From NCBI GenBank assembly GCA_963995505.1, contig OZ023196.1:15532106-15596105 (forward strand): DNA of 64,000 nucleotides, in the 5' to 3' direction. The notes under the pieces were generated by a model. That model did not search any database, was not told where the DNA came from, and was given only the letters and a program-made list of their open reading frames with translations. Every line of letters starts with the position of its first letter. The stretch's first letter is position 1. Source of the DNA: Hypericum androsaemum (lineage: Eukaryota; Streptophyta; Magnoliopsida; Malpighiales; Hypericaceae). The position numbers and the translations under genes are program-made. This document shows positions 53,101 to 64,000 of this stretch, one piece after another.

Positions 53101-53990
53101 ATTAAGAGGTTCAACTTTTTAAGTTTTGAAAAATCAAATTGATTAGTCTTATCTCAAATAATAACACTCGCTCACCTTAAAATTTCAAAATATCATAAAA
53201 TATACTAACAGCCCGCGCCATTGTGTCCGTGAGAGTGAAAAGTACTTGTTGATTTATATTGTTGATGAGCTGCTACGTAGGATAGAGTTGGCTAGTATTT
53301 ATCTCGATGAAGAAGCGAAAGTGTGGTACCCAAGCAGGCTAATAAGGCACAAAGTGCAGCTACTAGGATCCTCCTTCACAGAGGGTAATATTAATAGTAT
53401 CGGTATAAATCTAAGCGAGCGAGCGGGAATCGAACCCGCATCGTTAGCTTTTGTGGAAGAGTTGTGCCAGAGGCGACTCAATTACATGAGCAAGCTCTGA
53501 AGGCGATCCAGAGAGGAAAAAACTTGAGGACTTCACAGCCGTAATAGTATCAAAGTGTCTCAAAGCATGCTCTTGCTAGTTCCCTATTAGTACTGACATT
53601 GCCAAGAAAGACCTTTTGTGTTACAAAATGTGACGATAAAATGGTTCAGAGGTCGAAGAGGGAATCACTTCTCTTGAAGGCTGTTATGACGATCCAAAGC
53701 ATGGTGAGGAGGAATTTGAAGAGGATCTCATGGAGATCTCAATGCAGGCGATAAAAAAAGAAACATAAAGTTTTCAAATGTATTCAACTGAGGAGCAAAT
53801 TCGTTGCTCGTTTATTTCATAAAATCCAACACGTAACATAAGGAGATTCTCCGAAAGTCGGATGAAATTGGATTGAATAAATGTAACAACAATGTGTCGC
53901 ATCTTTACTCATTTCCAAGTTAAAGCCGATGCAGAATTTTGTACACTTATCTGTCCAATATCTTACTATTACTATAATAAAGGGGATTCT
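53101..53990. other. Repeat-derived region between retroposon 2 and the captured-exon element
   Basis: Contains the tRNA-like sequence at 53416-53505. Around 53660-53760 a short stretch reads GCYDDPKHGEEEFEEDL, looking like former coding sequence, but I recognise no family. Confidence 0.4.
53416..53505 (-). ncRNA. tRNA-like/SINE-head-like sequence with a perfect B box
   Basis: On the minus strand, GCGGG-TTCGATT-CCCGC (53439-53423) forms a perfect T-arm with 5-bp stem and 7-base loop and contains the pol III B box GGTTCGATTCC. Upstream, TTGCTCATGTAATTGAG could be a weak D-arm/A box. The stretch GCTAACGATGCGGG just before the T-arm resembles plastid trnG-UCC. A full cloverleaf does not fold: only about five of seven acceptor pairs form. 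It may be a tRNA pseudogene, a piece of plastid DNA, or the head of a SINE. Confidence 0.4.
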
Positions 53991-54788
53991 CTTTTTTGTC
54001 CGGCACCCCGGAAATGTCTAAATTACTCTTTTCATACAATTACAAGCAAGATTGGAGTGTCCCCATGTCAAACTATGGCATCCCCAATCCTATGTGGCAT
54101 CCCCTCCTTTTCCCTACTCCCCTACTGAACACCTCTTCTTCCAATGAAACCGTACTTGACAAGAAGATAGGGACGTCTCTTCTTCGAGCTTCGGAGAAGG
54201 CTTCATCGCCCCAAGAGTACCAATCAACATGTACGTACAATGAAATTTTTATTAAAAAAAATATGAAGCATCTGAAAATTTGTAATTTAAATTAAGGAAA
54301 ATTAATTTTTATGGGGTTATGGGCGTGTTGGAGGAGGTAAGGGCTGTGCTCGGAGGCGAGAAGGTTGGTTTGATTGTGACTATGATCCTCCTTGGACGAG
54401 GACGACAATGCTGGATGCTCCGCCACTGTAAGGAGAGAAAGGCGGCGGCAGCAAAACGACAAAAGGAGAGGCGTACGATCGAGAGTCCGGGAACCTAGCA
54501 TGGCAACGGGGATGATGAGGATGAGAGAGGAGGAGGAGGTGTTTGAGCATAAAAGGGCGAGGATTGTGGAATTGGGGGAGCGAGTAGAGGAGGAGTCGTG
54601 AGGGGTTGAGGGGAAGAAGAAAGTGTTTGGTAGGGGAGTAGGGAAAAGGAGGAGATACCACGTGGGATTGGGGATTCCACGTAGGATTGGGGATGCATAG
54701 TTCAACACGTGGACACTCCAATCTTCATGTGCAATACTTTTGTCTAATTTTTGAAAATTGGCTTCTTGGGACGTAGGGGAGAAAAAAG
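53991..54788. mobile_element. Foldback element with a captured gene fragment (Pack-MULE-like)
   Basis: The left arm (about 53991-54150) and right arm (about 54610-54788) are inverted copies. Shared sequence includes GATTGGAGTGTCC, CATCCCCAATCCTA and CTCCTTTTCCCTACTCCCCTAC; outer ends read CTTTTTTGTCC and its near-complement. I could not find a clear TSD, so exact ends and superfamily are uncertain. The interior holds the exon-like fragment at 54313-54501. Confidence 0.6.
54313..54501 (-). pseudogene. First-exon fragment of a DUF255/SPATA20-like thioredoxin-domain gene
   Basis: Starting at the ATG at 54501, about 63 codons read as a basic, serine/leucine-rich leader (possible organelle targeting) followed by LLASEHSPYLLQHAHNP. 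That motif is the hallmark start of the conserved domain of SPATA20/YyaL proteins (usual form N.LA.EHSPYLLQHAHNPVDW). The homology ends after NP, where the next bases (AT-rich, starting ATAAAA) look like an intron whose GT donor became AT. The rest of the gene is not in the window. Because it lies between inverted repeats, it is best read as a captured exon. Confidence 0.7.
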
Positions 54789-55544
54789 TTTTAGATTTAT
54801 GGTAGAGAAAACGTGAAATTTGGCAATAAATTTTGATAAGTGATATGTGCAAAATTGTGAAGGAAATTTGGGCATACAATCGGCTTAGAAGTATGAACTA
54901 CACTCATTTATATTTTAGACCCAATAATTATATTTCGGATATTCGGATAATTCGAACAAGTAAGTTTGTTATCAGAATATGACGTATTAGGTGAATCAAG
55001 AAAGAAAATAGTGTAATTAAATATGTAAGAGAACATCATATTCATGCACAATTTATAAAAAAAATCAATAAACGATATGTTTTGCGAATTTTGAAACAAA
55101 ACATCACTCGCATCGCGCATGCGTAAATTCTGGGAAGTAGGTGACGAGTGTCTATAATAAATGCATTCAGTTCAACTTTCTCTCTCTCAAATGTACAAAT
55201 CTATTTTATGGCAGCAAAACGGGTCTAGACAAAGCCGTTTGGTTAGTATCTACGGTTATTTAAAGATCCGCACTCCTAACACACTAAAAGTAACAAGTCC
55301 CTCCCACACTTGTAGTTCTTCGATTTATCAGTTTTTTATTTTTTCGGTCCGGATCCGGACTTGGCTTTCTTCTGTATAAACTATATATTGATCCCTTTCA
55401 ATTTCTATATCTAGCCACCACGTACAAGTTAAAAAAAAGAGAGGTTCAAATCGTGGAGCTAATTGAACGAGGTCGAAAACGGAAAAAAGGGGAAATAGAA
55501 CGACAAAACGTAAAAGTCACACAGGTTTTGACCAGTTACATGAA
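54789..55544. other. Intergenic downstream of DGAT2
   Basis: AT-rich sequence; DGAT2 3' untranslated region is expected at the right end. No other feature was recognised. Confidence 0.45.
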
Positions 55545-57307
55545 TCAAAGAATTCTCAGCTGAAGATCAGGATAGCCGACCCTTGCCTTGTGCTTTTCAA
55601 ACAGATCTTTCAGTGCTGTGACAAATTGACCATGCACCTCCGCAACCTGCAACAGAGAAAGCGATAACGTAAATTCCAATTGCACCTTGGGATCTTCGAC
55701 CCGAGGGTGCCAAACATGGTTATGCTCACGGTCATACCAGCAGCAAACATTATAACATTCTTCAGTGGATACTTGAAACTAGAATATACAAGAACAGCAC
55801 AAGATCACGACCGACATCCCAGTGGCAAATTTACCTCCTCCACTGTGGGTTGTGGATTTTTCTTCAGCTCAATGGGTGTTCCAACCACCAAATGAACTGG
55901 ATGTGGGTATGGAATAGGAGATCTGAGGAGAAGGAAGAAGGCATTACATTTCACTTATTGGTGCTAACCTTTGTTCTGAGTTAATAAACAGCATGCATTC
56001 ATACAGACGGGAACATTCATTCAAGTAGTCAGAACATTCACATTTACCCGAAAATCCCCCAAAAGACAATGGGAGTGAATTTTATAGCTCTGGAGAATTT
56101 CATGAATAGTTTTCCACCGGGTTTCCACCACTTATAGACGCGTGACTGCAGCGAGAACAAAAGTAGAAAATTTTTTTTCTTATGGCTTGAAGTGACATAA
56201 TTCCCTAAAACAGTTCCAGAAAAAAGCAGAATCAAAGGATAATTGTGAATACCTGGCCGAAGCAAAAAACCGGTACTAATGGCGTCCCCTGCTCCATGGC
56301 TAGCCGAACAAATCCTCTTCTTGTAGTAAGGAAGGCAACCTACATAGGTAAGACACGATGGATCCTTTCTTCTCGTTGCAAAAGTAAAAGCAATTGGGAA
56401 AAAAAAGAAGCACGAAACCTCCCTTGTATAGCCCAAAACAAAAGCGAGACGGAACCCCTAACAAGAGTTATTACCTCAGCATCATGTTCCATGTAAAATG
56501 CCTCTTGCACTCCACCAGGCACAACAATGCAACTATACCCAGCAGACAAAAGGGAGCTAAAGTTTTTCCTGGTCGCCGGAGTCAGACCACACCATGTCCA
56601 TAGATGCCTTAGGAACGGGGTGTAGAACACCTGACGAGGAGGAGACGGATGGTCACACATCGTTAGGGACCAGGAAGAAGAAATAACAGAGAGGAGAGGC
56701 TTACCGCGCTACTAGCAAGGACCTTAATTTTGGGGAGGGGCATGAAACCTACGTGGTCGGAAAGAGCGACCACGCCGATAGGCAAAACAGAGTGTGGCTC
56801 ATAGCCGAAGACTGAAGGAAGCCACAGCCATTAGTTGGTAACTAAAAGGAAACACAGAACGCAGAGAAGAAGGAAAGCATACCTACCATAAGAGCGATGA
56901 GGGTTGAAGGCGTCGATATCTTCAACGTGGAGGGTGACAGGTAAGTAGCTGCAGGCATGTTGGCATATGTACCTGCAACATAGGAACCAACACCACCATC
57001 ACCATTTCAGATAGACGAGTGACCGACCCAAGAAGCACTTGAAAAGGAAGGTGAGGTGGGGTTGGGGTTGGTAAAGGAATTAATTAAACCTGGAGAAGCG
57101 GCGGCCGAGGTGGTTGTTGGGGTCGATAGGGATGAACATGAGCACCACAAGCAAAGCCAATACCCAGATGGCGTTGGAGAGAGGGAGGGCGAGGAGGGCG
57201 AAGGCGAGCAAGGCCACGTTGAGGTGGATACCCCCCAGCCATACCCCAATCGCCGCCAGTTTGACCAACCAGTTGCTCCTGAATATCTCCTCTGACTTGA
57301 ACATCAT
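55545..57307 (-). CDS. DGAT2: Acyl-CoA:diacylglycerol O-acyltransferase 2 (DGAT2)
   Basis: Eight exons (57307-57090, 56972-56887, 56811-56705, 56630-56475, 56339-56253, 56145-56048, 55922-55835, 55646-55545) encode 313 residues; Arabidopsis DGAT2 has 314. It catalyses the last step of triacylglycerol synthesis in the ER membrane. The N-terminus has a hydrophobic hairpin (residues 12-60). Conserved motifs follow: YVFGYEPHS (plant form of HPHG), [50 protein letters not shown] (written to its first part only), VGTPIEL and a terminal LQLRIL. The start MMFKSEE at 57307 is chosen by alignment of the FKS.E.F region; the frame stays open upstream but reads only as a GA-repeat leader. All eight splice pairs are GT-AG. 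Confidence 0.95.
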
Positions 57308-59045
57308 CCTCCTATGAGGTGGACTACTACCCTCTCCTGCTGCTTCCTTCTCCTTCCTCTCTCTCTCTCTCTCTCTCTCTATTTCTTTCTTCCTTGTGTC
57401 CTCCGCCAATTCAATTATAAGCCCGGGAGAGTCTCGGCTTCTCCGCCCCCTGGTTACTAAACTAATAAATTCTGAAATGTATTCCTTCCGGTAACCAACC
57501 AAACAGTCCAAATGAAATTGCTTACCTTTTTTTTTCTTCTTAGAGATGTGTCGTTCGGTTCCTCTCTCTCTCTCTCTCTCTTGGTGTTTCACAATTGTCC
57601 AAAGTCGATATTGTCCCATCTTAATATAAATTACAAGGAAGCTCAACGCCCCATTGAGTGAGAATTCATTTGATCAGGACACACTTTCACCTCTTCGGTT
57701 TCCTGCTCAATTACTCGACCCCCTTCCCGTCCCCTCTAGGTCCTTCTTCTCGATTAGGAGGAGTTGGGGGTTGGGGCCCACTTGTTGTTTTGACTTTTTA
57801 CCACCCTGATCCACGTTAAATAATTAACAAGTTTACAATCTCATCTCATGTCCAGCTACCTGTCCACCGTCCTCATAGTCAATTAATTAGTCATACATAC
57901 ATAGCGAGGGCGTTTCCTGTGAATTGAATTTCCATTTTTTCCCTGAGGGATGAAACATACGCCGTTTCTACACTACTACTCACCAACTTATTTAAGAAAC
58001 CAAAACTAGATAGTATTTATTTCCCACCATCCACATTAATTTTTTTTGAAACGTTGATGTAAATTAACTCCTTATCATACGCTGTAAAAACAGTATTAAC
58101 GAAATTGTTATAGAGATAAACACCAACAAATATTTAGATAGAGCGTTATTATAGTTTAACAAGGTTTCGAGTTTGAGTTATTAAGAATCTAACATTGTTA
58201 AATATTTATTAGAGAGTTTTCAAATGTCTCACTCGATTCTAATGGCAAATCTGGATTGGTCCACCTAATAAATCTAAATATTAGGGACAAACAACAAAAG
58301 AAATCAACTCTCATCTCACAAAGTAACTTATTAGTGTGTCAATTTATTATTCAGCCTAATCCAATGTAGCCACTCATTCCATTGGTCGATTATCACATAT
58401 AGAATTTGGAGAAGGTCAATCCAATCGTGACATGGTAGTTCCAAATACCCTATAAAATGACTATAAGTAACACGGATCATAATTTTTTTGGAAAGGTATA
58501 ATATATAGATTCCGAAGAACAATTCGAGAGCGTGGTGCTGCTGCTAGAGATAGCAATTGTAAGAAAGGGAAAATTTAAAATATATCAAGCACAAGCACAA
58601 GCACAAGCACAAGCACAAACACACGCACGCGCACGCGCACGCGTGCCCATACAAGTAAGAAGAAGATGAACATTATAACTAAGAAGAATCCTGATATGAT
58701 GCTCTTCCTTGATCACTTGAAATTTAAGACTTGTTGTCCCCCGCCCCGCCTGATTAAATAACACAACACGCCAAAAAGGGGTGGTGTTATCTTATCTGCA
58801 GTAGGGGAAACCGCAGAGGAATCCTTATTCTGCCTGCCTGCCTCTTTCTTGTAGGCATAATAATAAGAGACGAGGGCATCTAATTTAACCCCCCATGGCA
58901 AATTTTTGGGAATCTTACATCCAAACATGTGATTGCAGTTGATATTGAATGCTACCGCTAGCTGGGGACGGAATAGATAAAGTTAACTAGCATCAATCAG
59001 ACAGGTGTAAGTCCTTAAAGCAGACGTGCAAGGCGGTAGCTAGTT
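57308..59045. other. Intergenic, DGAT2 promoter side
   Basis: Contains CT microsatellites in the presumed DGAT2 leader (57355-57385, 57559-57580) and a purine/pyrimidine repeat near 58586-58640. The remainder is AT-rich with no recognisable gene. Confidence 0.5.
58586..58642 (+). repeat. AAGCAC/ACGCGC microsatellite
   Basis: Five AAGCAC units pass into an alternating AC/GCGC tract (CACGCACGCGCACGCGCACGCG). The alternating purine-pyrimidine end could adopt Z-DNA. It is also a plausible length polymorphism. Confidence 0.8.
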
Positions 59046-59639
59046 TAGGGGTCACTATGGTTCCATTTGAACCGGAGAACCAGATTCGTAAGCTAGTCAA
59101 GGTTTTAAAAACCGAGAATACAGTTTGTAATTTTTCACAACCATAACCAGAAATTTCGGTTCCAAAACCAGAGATTAGAGAACCGTTTAAAAAAATATAA
59201 ATTTCATGTAAAATAACTTAGTCTTCCATCCCTTTTCTCTCTTTAGTGTTTACTGTACCTATTTAGAACAATAAAGAAAAACTTCTTCTGCACTTAATTT
59301 TTTATTCTGTGATGAAAGTTCCTTACCCACTACGCTACTGTTAAATTTCAAAATAAAGACACAGGCTTCTGTAAGAACTTGTAATAAACTAAACTAAATA
59401 CAGCATTATTTGGCTAGTCATTTGTCGATAGGTATAATGGTTTAGTACATTAAGTGTCAACTCAATTTTTATTTTTTAAGAAAAATATATAAAATAAAAA
59501 ATCAAAGTGGAACCTTACAACCGGAGGTTCCAGAAATCGTCGTAAAACCTTATTACAAGGTCTTGAATACGGTTCCACCTTTGTAGAACCTTATAACCAA
59601 CAGTTTCGGACCATAACCAGAGGTTCCGGAGCACCCCTG
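59046..59639. mobile_element. hAT-like MITE (594 bp)
   Basis: The left end TAGGGGTCACTATGGTTCC and the right end, read inverted, CAGGGGTGCTCCGGAACC share the (C/T)AGGGGTG start common in non-autonomous plant hAT elements. Flanks AGCTAGTT (59038-59045) and AGCTATAT (59640-59647) agree at six of eight. The interior is AT-rich with dispersed GGTTCC/ACCAGA motifs and no transposase. The diverged TSD makes the call tentative. Confidence 0.55.
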
Positions 59640-59649
59640 AGCTATATAG

Positions 59650-60454
59650 CTAGCATTCCAATCGGAAGCAACGTGGCCATTTAATAGTCTTGGGGCGGGG
59701 CTTGGTTGTTGGTCGGCTATTCATCAATTCCAGCTGCAAGCAGGCTTCTTCTGGACTTTGACTACTAGTTGCTGCTGCCTGGTCTTGTTGTTGTTGTTGT
59801 TGAATTACCTTGTGATCCTTGTCTTTGTCCCCAACGGTGGTTGATTCTTCTTGTTGGGCTGGCAATGCCATGACGCTGGAGGAGCTGGTCCTCGATGAGT
59901 AGTTCCCCACCTCCATCTCTAAGCTCAACTGCGTACATATTCTCCACTTAATTAATTAATTAATTACACCTGGATGCCTAATCATGCATGAATTCTGGGT
60001 CAATCATGCATAGAATGGAAGAAGATGATGACTTAAATCAATATGGATATAGCGAGCAAGCAACGTGGGTGGAAGGAAGATAGACCTGGAGAAATCGACG
60101 CTCGAGAGTTTCCAGTCTGTCAATAAGAGAGCCCTTGTGGCGCACTTCCTCCAGTGCACAACACACACTCTTATTACCTATTATTATGCCTGTGTTGTTG
60201 TTTTCTGAGCCCCCCAAGGAGGCCTGATGATGATCATCGGATGATGATTTCAATTTCTGCTTCTCCTCCAGAAGCTCCAGCTACTCGTATCATATATATT
60301 GCAACACGTAAGGACCAACTTATTCCTCTCTTCTATATAATAATTATGATACCTGCTTACCAATTAATAATGTAAACAAACATGAGATTACCAATCTATC
60401 AAGGCGATCCAATCGGGGAAGAACAGGCAAAGGCTCCTTGTTCAACAACGCCAT
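59650..60454 (-). CDS. Small conserved plant protein of unknown function (178 residues)
   Basis: Three exons (60454-60392, 60280-60086, 59928-59650) join in phase. The N-terminus PLPVLPRLDRLDRL leads into a leucine/glutamate-rich helix (LELLEEKQKL). A second helical stretch, CCALEEVRHKGSLIDRLETLERR, is only partly quoted here and is probably coiled-coil. The C-terminal half is serine-, glutamine- and lysine-rich with a Gln-run (six codons, slippage-prone) and ends with a basic KTIKWPRCF tail. I recall similar plant-only proteins but no known function. The stop codon (59650-59652) lies 10 bp from the end of the hAT-like MITE, so its 3' untranslated region and polyadenylation signal must come from the MITE. 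Confidence 0.75.
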
Positions 60455-61400
60455 CTACTCTTCTTGTCTTAATCGGGTTTCATCGGCTTCATATATATAT
60501 CTGGGTCAAGGAGAAATTTAGGAAGATATTGTTTTATTTTCAATTCCACCATGCACCTTCCCATACCTCTCTCTCTATAATTATATATATATTCCATCGT
60601 CCCATTTCCTTTCCCGTCCAATAATTTAGTCTTGCTCCATCGTCACCTTATCTCCCGCATTGATTTATTTCTGGCTGGTCTCTATACCATATACTTTTTT
60701 ATTATAAAAATTTGGAGAATAGATCTCTTCTTTTTATTTCTTTATCTTTGTTTTTCGGTATCCAAGGGTTCCACGCAATGGATCAATATCCTTGCCTTTA
60801 TTTCTTTATATTATCTCCCGCATTCATTTGTTTCTCGTTTTCTCGCGCACGACCAAGCTAGTTGTCAGCAATACCTTAATTGCATTCCTTGAAGCTTTTA
60901 AACGTTGACGGGGAAATAAAGAGACTGCTCCTATTTTTCTAGGAAATTTTATATCATGGACACAAATATTTTTAGTTAAAGTCCACTTTGTTATGTTGTA
61001 GTTTCACATTTTGACATATCACTAACTTGTGGTTTGAAATTCTTTGACCTCGCATATCTGCTAATCCTAGTTCTTTGAGTTATCCAGTGTGTCATGCCAC
61101 GTCATCAATTTTATTTGTGTGTTGGTCCACATCCCTTATTAATTTAGCAAAACGATTTGGACATTGTCGTTCTCCTTTCGGCCCATATTTGAATCCAAAT
61201 ACTAATGAGTTTATCCATCATCCCCTTAAAATTAGTGAAGTGACATGATACATGGATAAAATTAGTGATGTAGCATAACACACAGACAAAATTAATGATG
61301 TGGTGTGACACATGAGATAGTTAAAGTGACTTGGAATAGTGGGTGTCACTTGGTTGTCAATCAAATAAAACCTGTTGCCGATAAATTGTGGTAGAACGTC
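60455..61400. other. Intergenic
   Basis: AT-rich, with TA-rich microsatellites around 60490-60600. Around 60960-61080 there is a CCACTTTGTTATG...TTGTGGTTTGAA sequence of the kind seen at ends of Mutator-like elements, unpaired. No gene was recognised. Confidence 0.45.
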
Positions 61401-61971
61401 GGAAACGATCTTTAGAACGGGTCCGGAGTGGTCGTCCCAAAAGCGATTCAAACGAATAGGTAAAGATGGAAAAATATGGGGAGCAAGAAGAGAAGAATTA
61501 GATTAGAGTAGGTAGGAGAGAAAAGAATTGATAGAGCAAAAAGATCTTTATTGAAAATATGGGGGAGAGAGGGAAGGGAAAAACATAAAGATAAAAATTA
61601 GAGGCTACATAAGATAAATGATATGAATGTTTGATGTTTGGTTTGTGGGTGTTCTTATGCCTCTGCCAAGCTCTTGTTATATAGAAAAATTAACCCAACC
61701 CCATACAAGAAAACCCTAGGCCATATTCAATATAGGAAAATCTAACATAGCCCCGGCCTAATAAGGAAAAACTTACTATCAAAACTTCCAACCCATGTTT
61801 GATCTCTTTCTATGCAGAATTTGGAGAAGTTATAAACTAGAAAATTCTAGATCTCTCTCTTTACTTTCTGTAGCTTTTTGAATCATGATAATCCGATACT
61901 TGAGCCAAAAGTTACAGTCTTTTTACCAAAATAGGTTTAGCAAATCTGTGAATTAATTTTCTGCTCCAACA
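61400..61971 (-). repeat. Probable 3' LTR of a gypsy-like element (left end uncertain)
   Basis: On the minus strand, GTGTGGGGGGCAT (about 61984-61972) followed by TGTTGGAGCAG at 61971 has the form of a polypurine tract and LTR start. The far end of the LTR is not determined; 61400 is a guess. The coding remnants at 62590-63815 lie upstream of it in the same orientation. Confidence 0.45.
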
Positions 61972-62589
61972 ATGCCCCCCACACGTCAATGTTTTGATGC
62001 TAGGAAAAGCGTTGACATGTATCCGCCCTTAAACATGCAGAAAATTAACTCCACTCTATGTATAACCCGCTAAATCAAGACTGTAATACATAAAAAATTT
62101 ACTACCAAACCGGTCAAGACATAGCCATTGCAAATGATCACCTATTTGATCATAGGACACACCATCATTAAAGCCAATTGGTCGAGTAGATATTTGTCCA
62201 TATATACCTTAATAACTCTATCTTGATTCATCTCGAACAATCACCAACTGAATTGCCTCCCTCTTGGATCCCAAAATAGGCATGTTAAAATCTCAAATAA
62301 TGGCTCTTTCATATAATGATCATACAAGATAAGCCTAGACGATGTGCTTTTAGCATTGGAAATTCTTTGCTGAGCCGCTTTTGTATCTCTTTTAAACTCC
62401 GTAGATGCCATTCTTTCATCTCAGACGATGACAAGGTCTCGAATTAATAGTTTTTCATCTTGAAATACCGGGTTGCCCACGATTTTCTTAAGACGGTCTT
62501 ATCTTAGGCTTTCGTGGCCGAGTAAGAGACATTTGTCCTTCATTGGAACGATCATATAATTATTGTTGACGGTCTCTAAGCTTTTGCTT

Positions 62590-63815
62590 TTATTTTTGGA
62601 TTTTTTGCTCCAACCTTCTTCGTTGAGTCTTCGTGAGAGTCAGCCGATGAAACTCCGGACACTTGCCCCCCGAGTGTGGGTTCGGCTTTTTTGGCATCTC
62701 CTTATGTATAGGCTTCTTATGATAACTTGAAGACCTCGTGGGCCGATCACTCCTTATGGGTCGTGTCTCACATGGTTCTTTCTTTGACCGCGAAAGTTCT
62801 TCCTTAGGCACCCAAATCTTGAAGGCCTTCTTTTTCTGGAGAACTCCTTGCTCGATTGCTAATCGAGTGAACACGTCCTTCTTAACCCATGCGTACTCAG
62901 GATGACTCTTGCCATTGCTGGCTGATTTCGACCGTGTTCTTACATCCTTTTCCACACGTATGCACTCACTGAAGTGGCGTATAACTTGAGGACGCTCGTT
63001 GTAATTTAAAACCTTTAATGGTCGAGAACTGGCACGTTAGGTTGTTGCTTTACCATACTCTTGCTTGATTGAGGAGTTGGAGACATGGCTTTATCATCCT
63101 TCACCTTCTTTTTCATGTGCACGTCTTGCTCCCCGGCCGAGATAATTTTGGCCGATGTATATGCTTCGACTGTAATACTGCAATATTCCTCATGCCCCCC
63201 GGGTGAGATTAAATTCTGACTGATACTCTGACTATAGACTTGCCCCCCTGTGTCTTTTCGTTGAGTTAGGATAGAATAGAGCAAGCGAAGGTGGCTCACT
63301 ACAGGTGGAACGAAGGGTGACTCGGATCTCTGTAACAGATGACTCGACGGAGGCCTTAAAATTTCCTTTGCTAGTGAAGGCCCAAAGATTCTCTTAGCCG
63401 GCAGAGGCCCTAGGATGCCTTTCATATTTGATACAGCACTTAGGATTGTCTCGATTGCCAATGGGACTTGTGTCAGGCATGGCTCTTCTTTCTCCTCGAA
63501 TATGGGCCCTACAAGTTTGATGGTCGTGGTGTCGGCCAACTGTGAACTTGTTGTGCCTTGCCCCCCAGTGCTTTGTTGATAGGTTGGATCAGAGTTGGAT
63601 GAGCAATAATTGATGATTGAATTGATGTCTTCGCCTAGTTTTAACAACTTATAAGGCGGATCACCTACTGGTATCATCGGACCGAATAGGCCAAACAAAG
63701 GTTTATTTTCCTTGATACCTCGATCATAAGAATCCCAATGCACCCTCAAAAGCATCCCAGAACACAATCTCTCAAGATAATCATTGCAACTCATAAATTC
63801 CTTATACCTGATCAT
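62590..63815 (-). pseudogene. Gypsy-like retrotransposon gag-region remnants
   Basis: Two open frames in the same direction, 63815-63015 (266 codons) and 62955-62590 (121 codons), are in different frames. The second ends RLTLTKTQRRRLEQ, close to the LT.TQ.RR.QR motif found in Tat/Ogre-like plant gypsy polyproteins, and contains a KIWVPKEELSRS stretch. The first is serine/proline/glycine-rich with repeated (T/S/P)GGQ-type motifs. There is no protease, RT or integrase between these frames and the 3' LTR, so the element looks internally deleted or of a gag-only non-autonomous type. It continues past the right edge. Confidence 0.5.
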
Positions 63816-64000
63816 GGTTGAACAAGATGAATTAAAAATTTTAGAACCAACTTACAGAATGAGTAGTCTTTTTTCTTTTAGTTGTAACTTGTTTGTTCAA
63901 ACTTTGATTAAAGCGATCTTTGTATCTTTGGAAAGATGACAAATAGATCTTCAATTTTGCCTAAAATAGCTGTCTCCAAATTTGGCGAGGAAGAAGATCA

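Noticed and set aside
52539..53114. 191-codon proline/serine-rich minus-strand frame
   Set aside because: It crosses the target duplication into flanking DNA and is made of CCACC/CTCC repeats of retroposon 2.
53246..53500. 84-codon plus-strand frame with ERAGIEPAS
   Set aside because: This peptide pattern is the usual mistranslation of the complement of a tRNA T-arm; the DNA is tRNA-like.
55545..57307. Oil-biosynthesis gene cluster with FAD2
   Set aside because: FAD2 is a broken relic about 34 kb away with unrelated genes between; there is no sign of co-regulation.
57308..57646. Upstream extension of DGAT2 (in-frame, arginine/glutamate repeats)
   Set aside because: This is translation of the CT/GA microsatellite leader; family alignment starts at the FKSEE region.

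Overview
This is a plant nuclear genome window, most likely a eudicot. It has intron-rich genes with GT-AG splice sites, many Ty1/copia and Ty3/gypsy retrotransposons, Mutator-like foldback elements, a hAT-like MITE and poly(A)-tailed retroposons. The species cannot be named from sequence alone. All coordinates, target-site duplications (TSDs) and exon joins were read by eye.

Left third (1-31 kb) is a nested transposon cluster in broken genes. A decayed copia (A, 1-2858) is cut by a gypsy-type long LTR (B, 2859-5410). B's internal part breaks off near 6580, just before the transmembrane exon of a cysteine-rich receptor-like kinase whose ectodomain is absent. The kinase exons (6680-13487) keep an open frame although a complete copia (C, 8107-13065, TSD TGATG) sits in their last intron. 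A FAD2-type oleate desaturase relic (minus strand, 14120-21936) is split by copia D (14258-21325, TSD GAGGC). D itself carries a solo long LTR of the B family (18230-21061, TSD TTACT). Copia E (22706-30873, TSD GTATC) lies in what looks like the promoter-plus-3'-flank remnant of a deleted duplicate of the MYB gene that follows.

Middle (31-52 kb) holds the intact genes: a two-repeat SHAQKYF-type MYB factor (+), a PIRL-type leucine-rich-repeat protein (-), a DBP5/LOS4-like DEAD-box mRNA-export helicase (+) and a seven-exon TRAPPC11-like trafficking subunit (-). Between them are two Mutator-like elements with 9-bp TSDs. One of them is filled with a CCT-rich polypyrimidine array and is nested in a poly(A) retroposon with a 13-bp TSD. 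A related retroposon lies at 51943-53088.

Right part (53-64 kb) holds a tRNA-like/SINE-like sequence, a foldback element carrying what looks like the first exon of a DUF255/SPATA20-like gene, a complete eight-exon DGAT2 gene (-), a hAT-like MITE ending 10 bp from the stop codon of a small conserved plant gene (-), and the 3' end of a gypsy-like element running off the right edge.

The genes do not form a pathway or operon. DGAT2 and the FAD2 relic both belong to seed-oil metabolism, but they are about 34 kb apart and the desaturase is dead, so no functional cluster is claimed.
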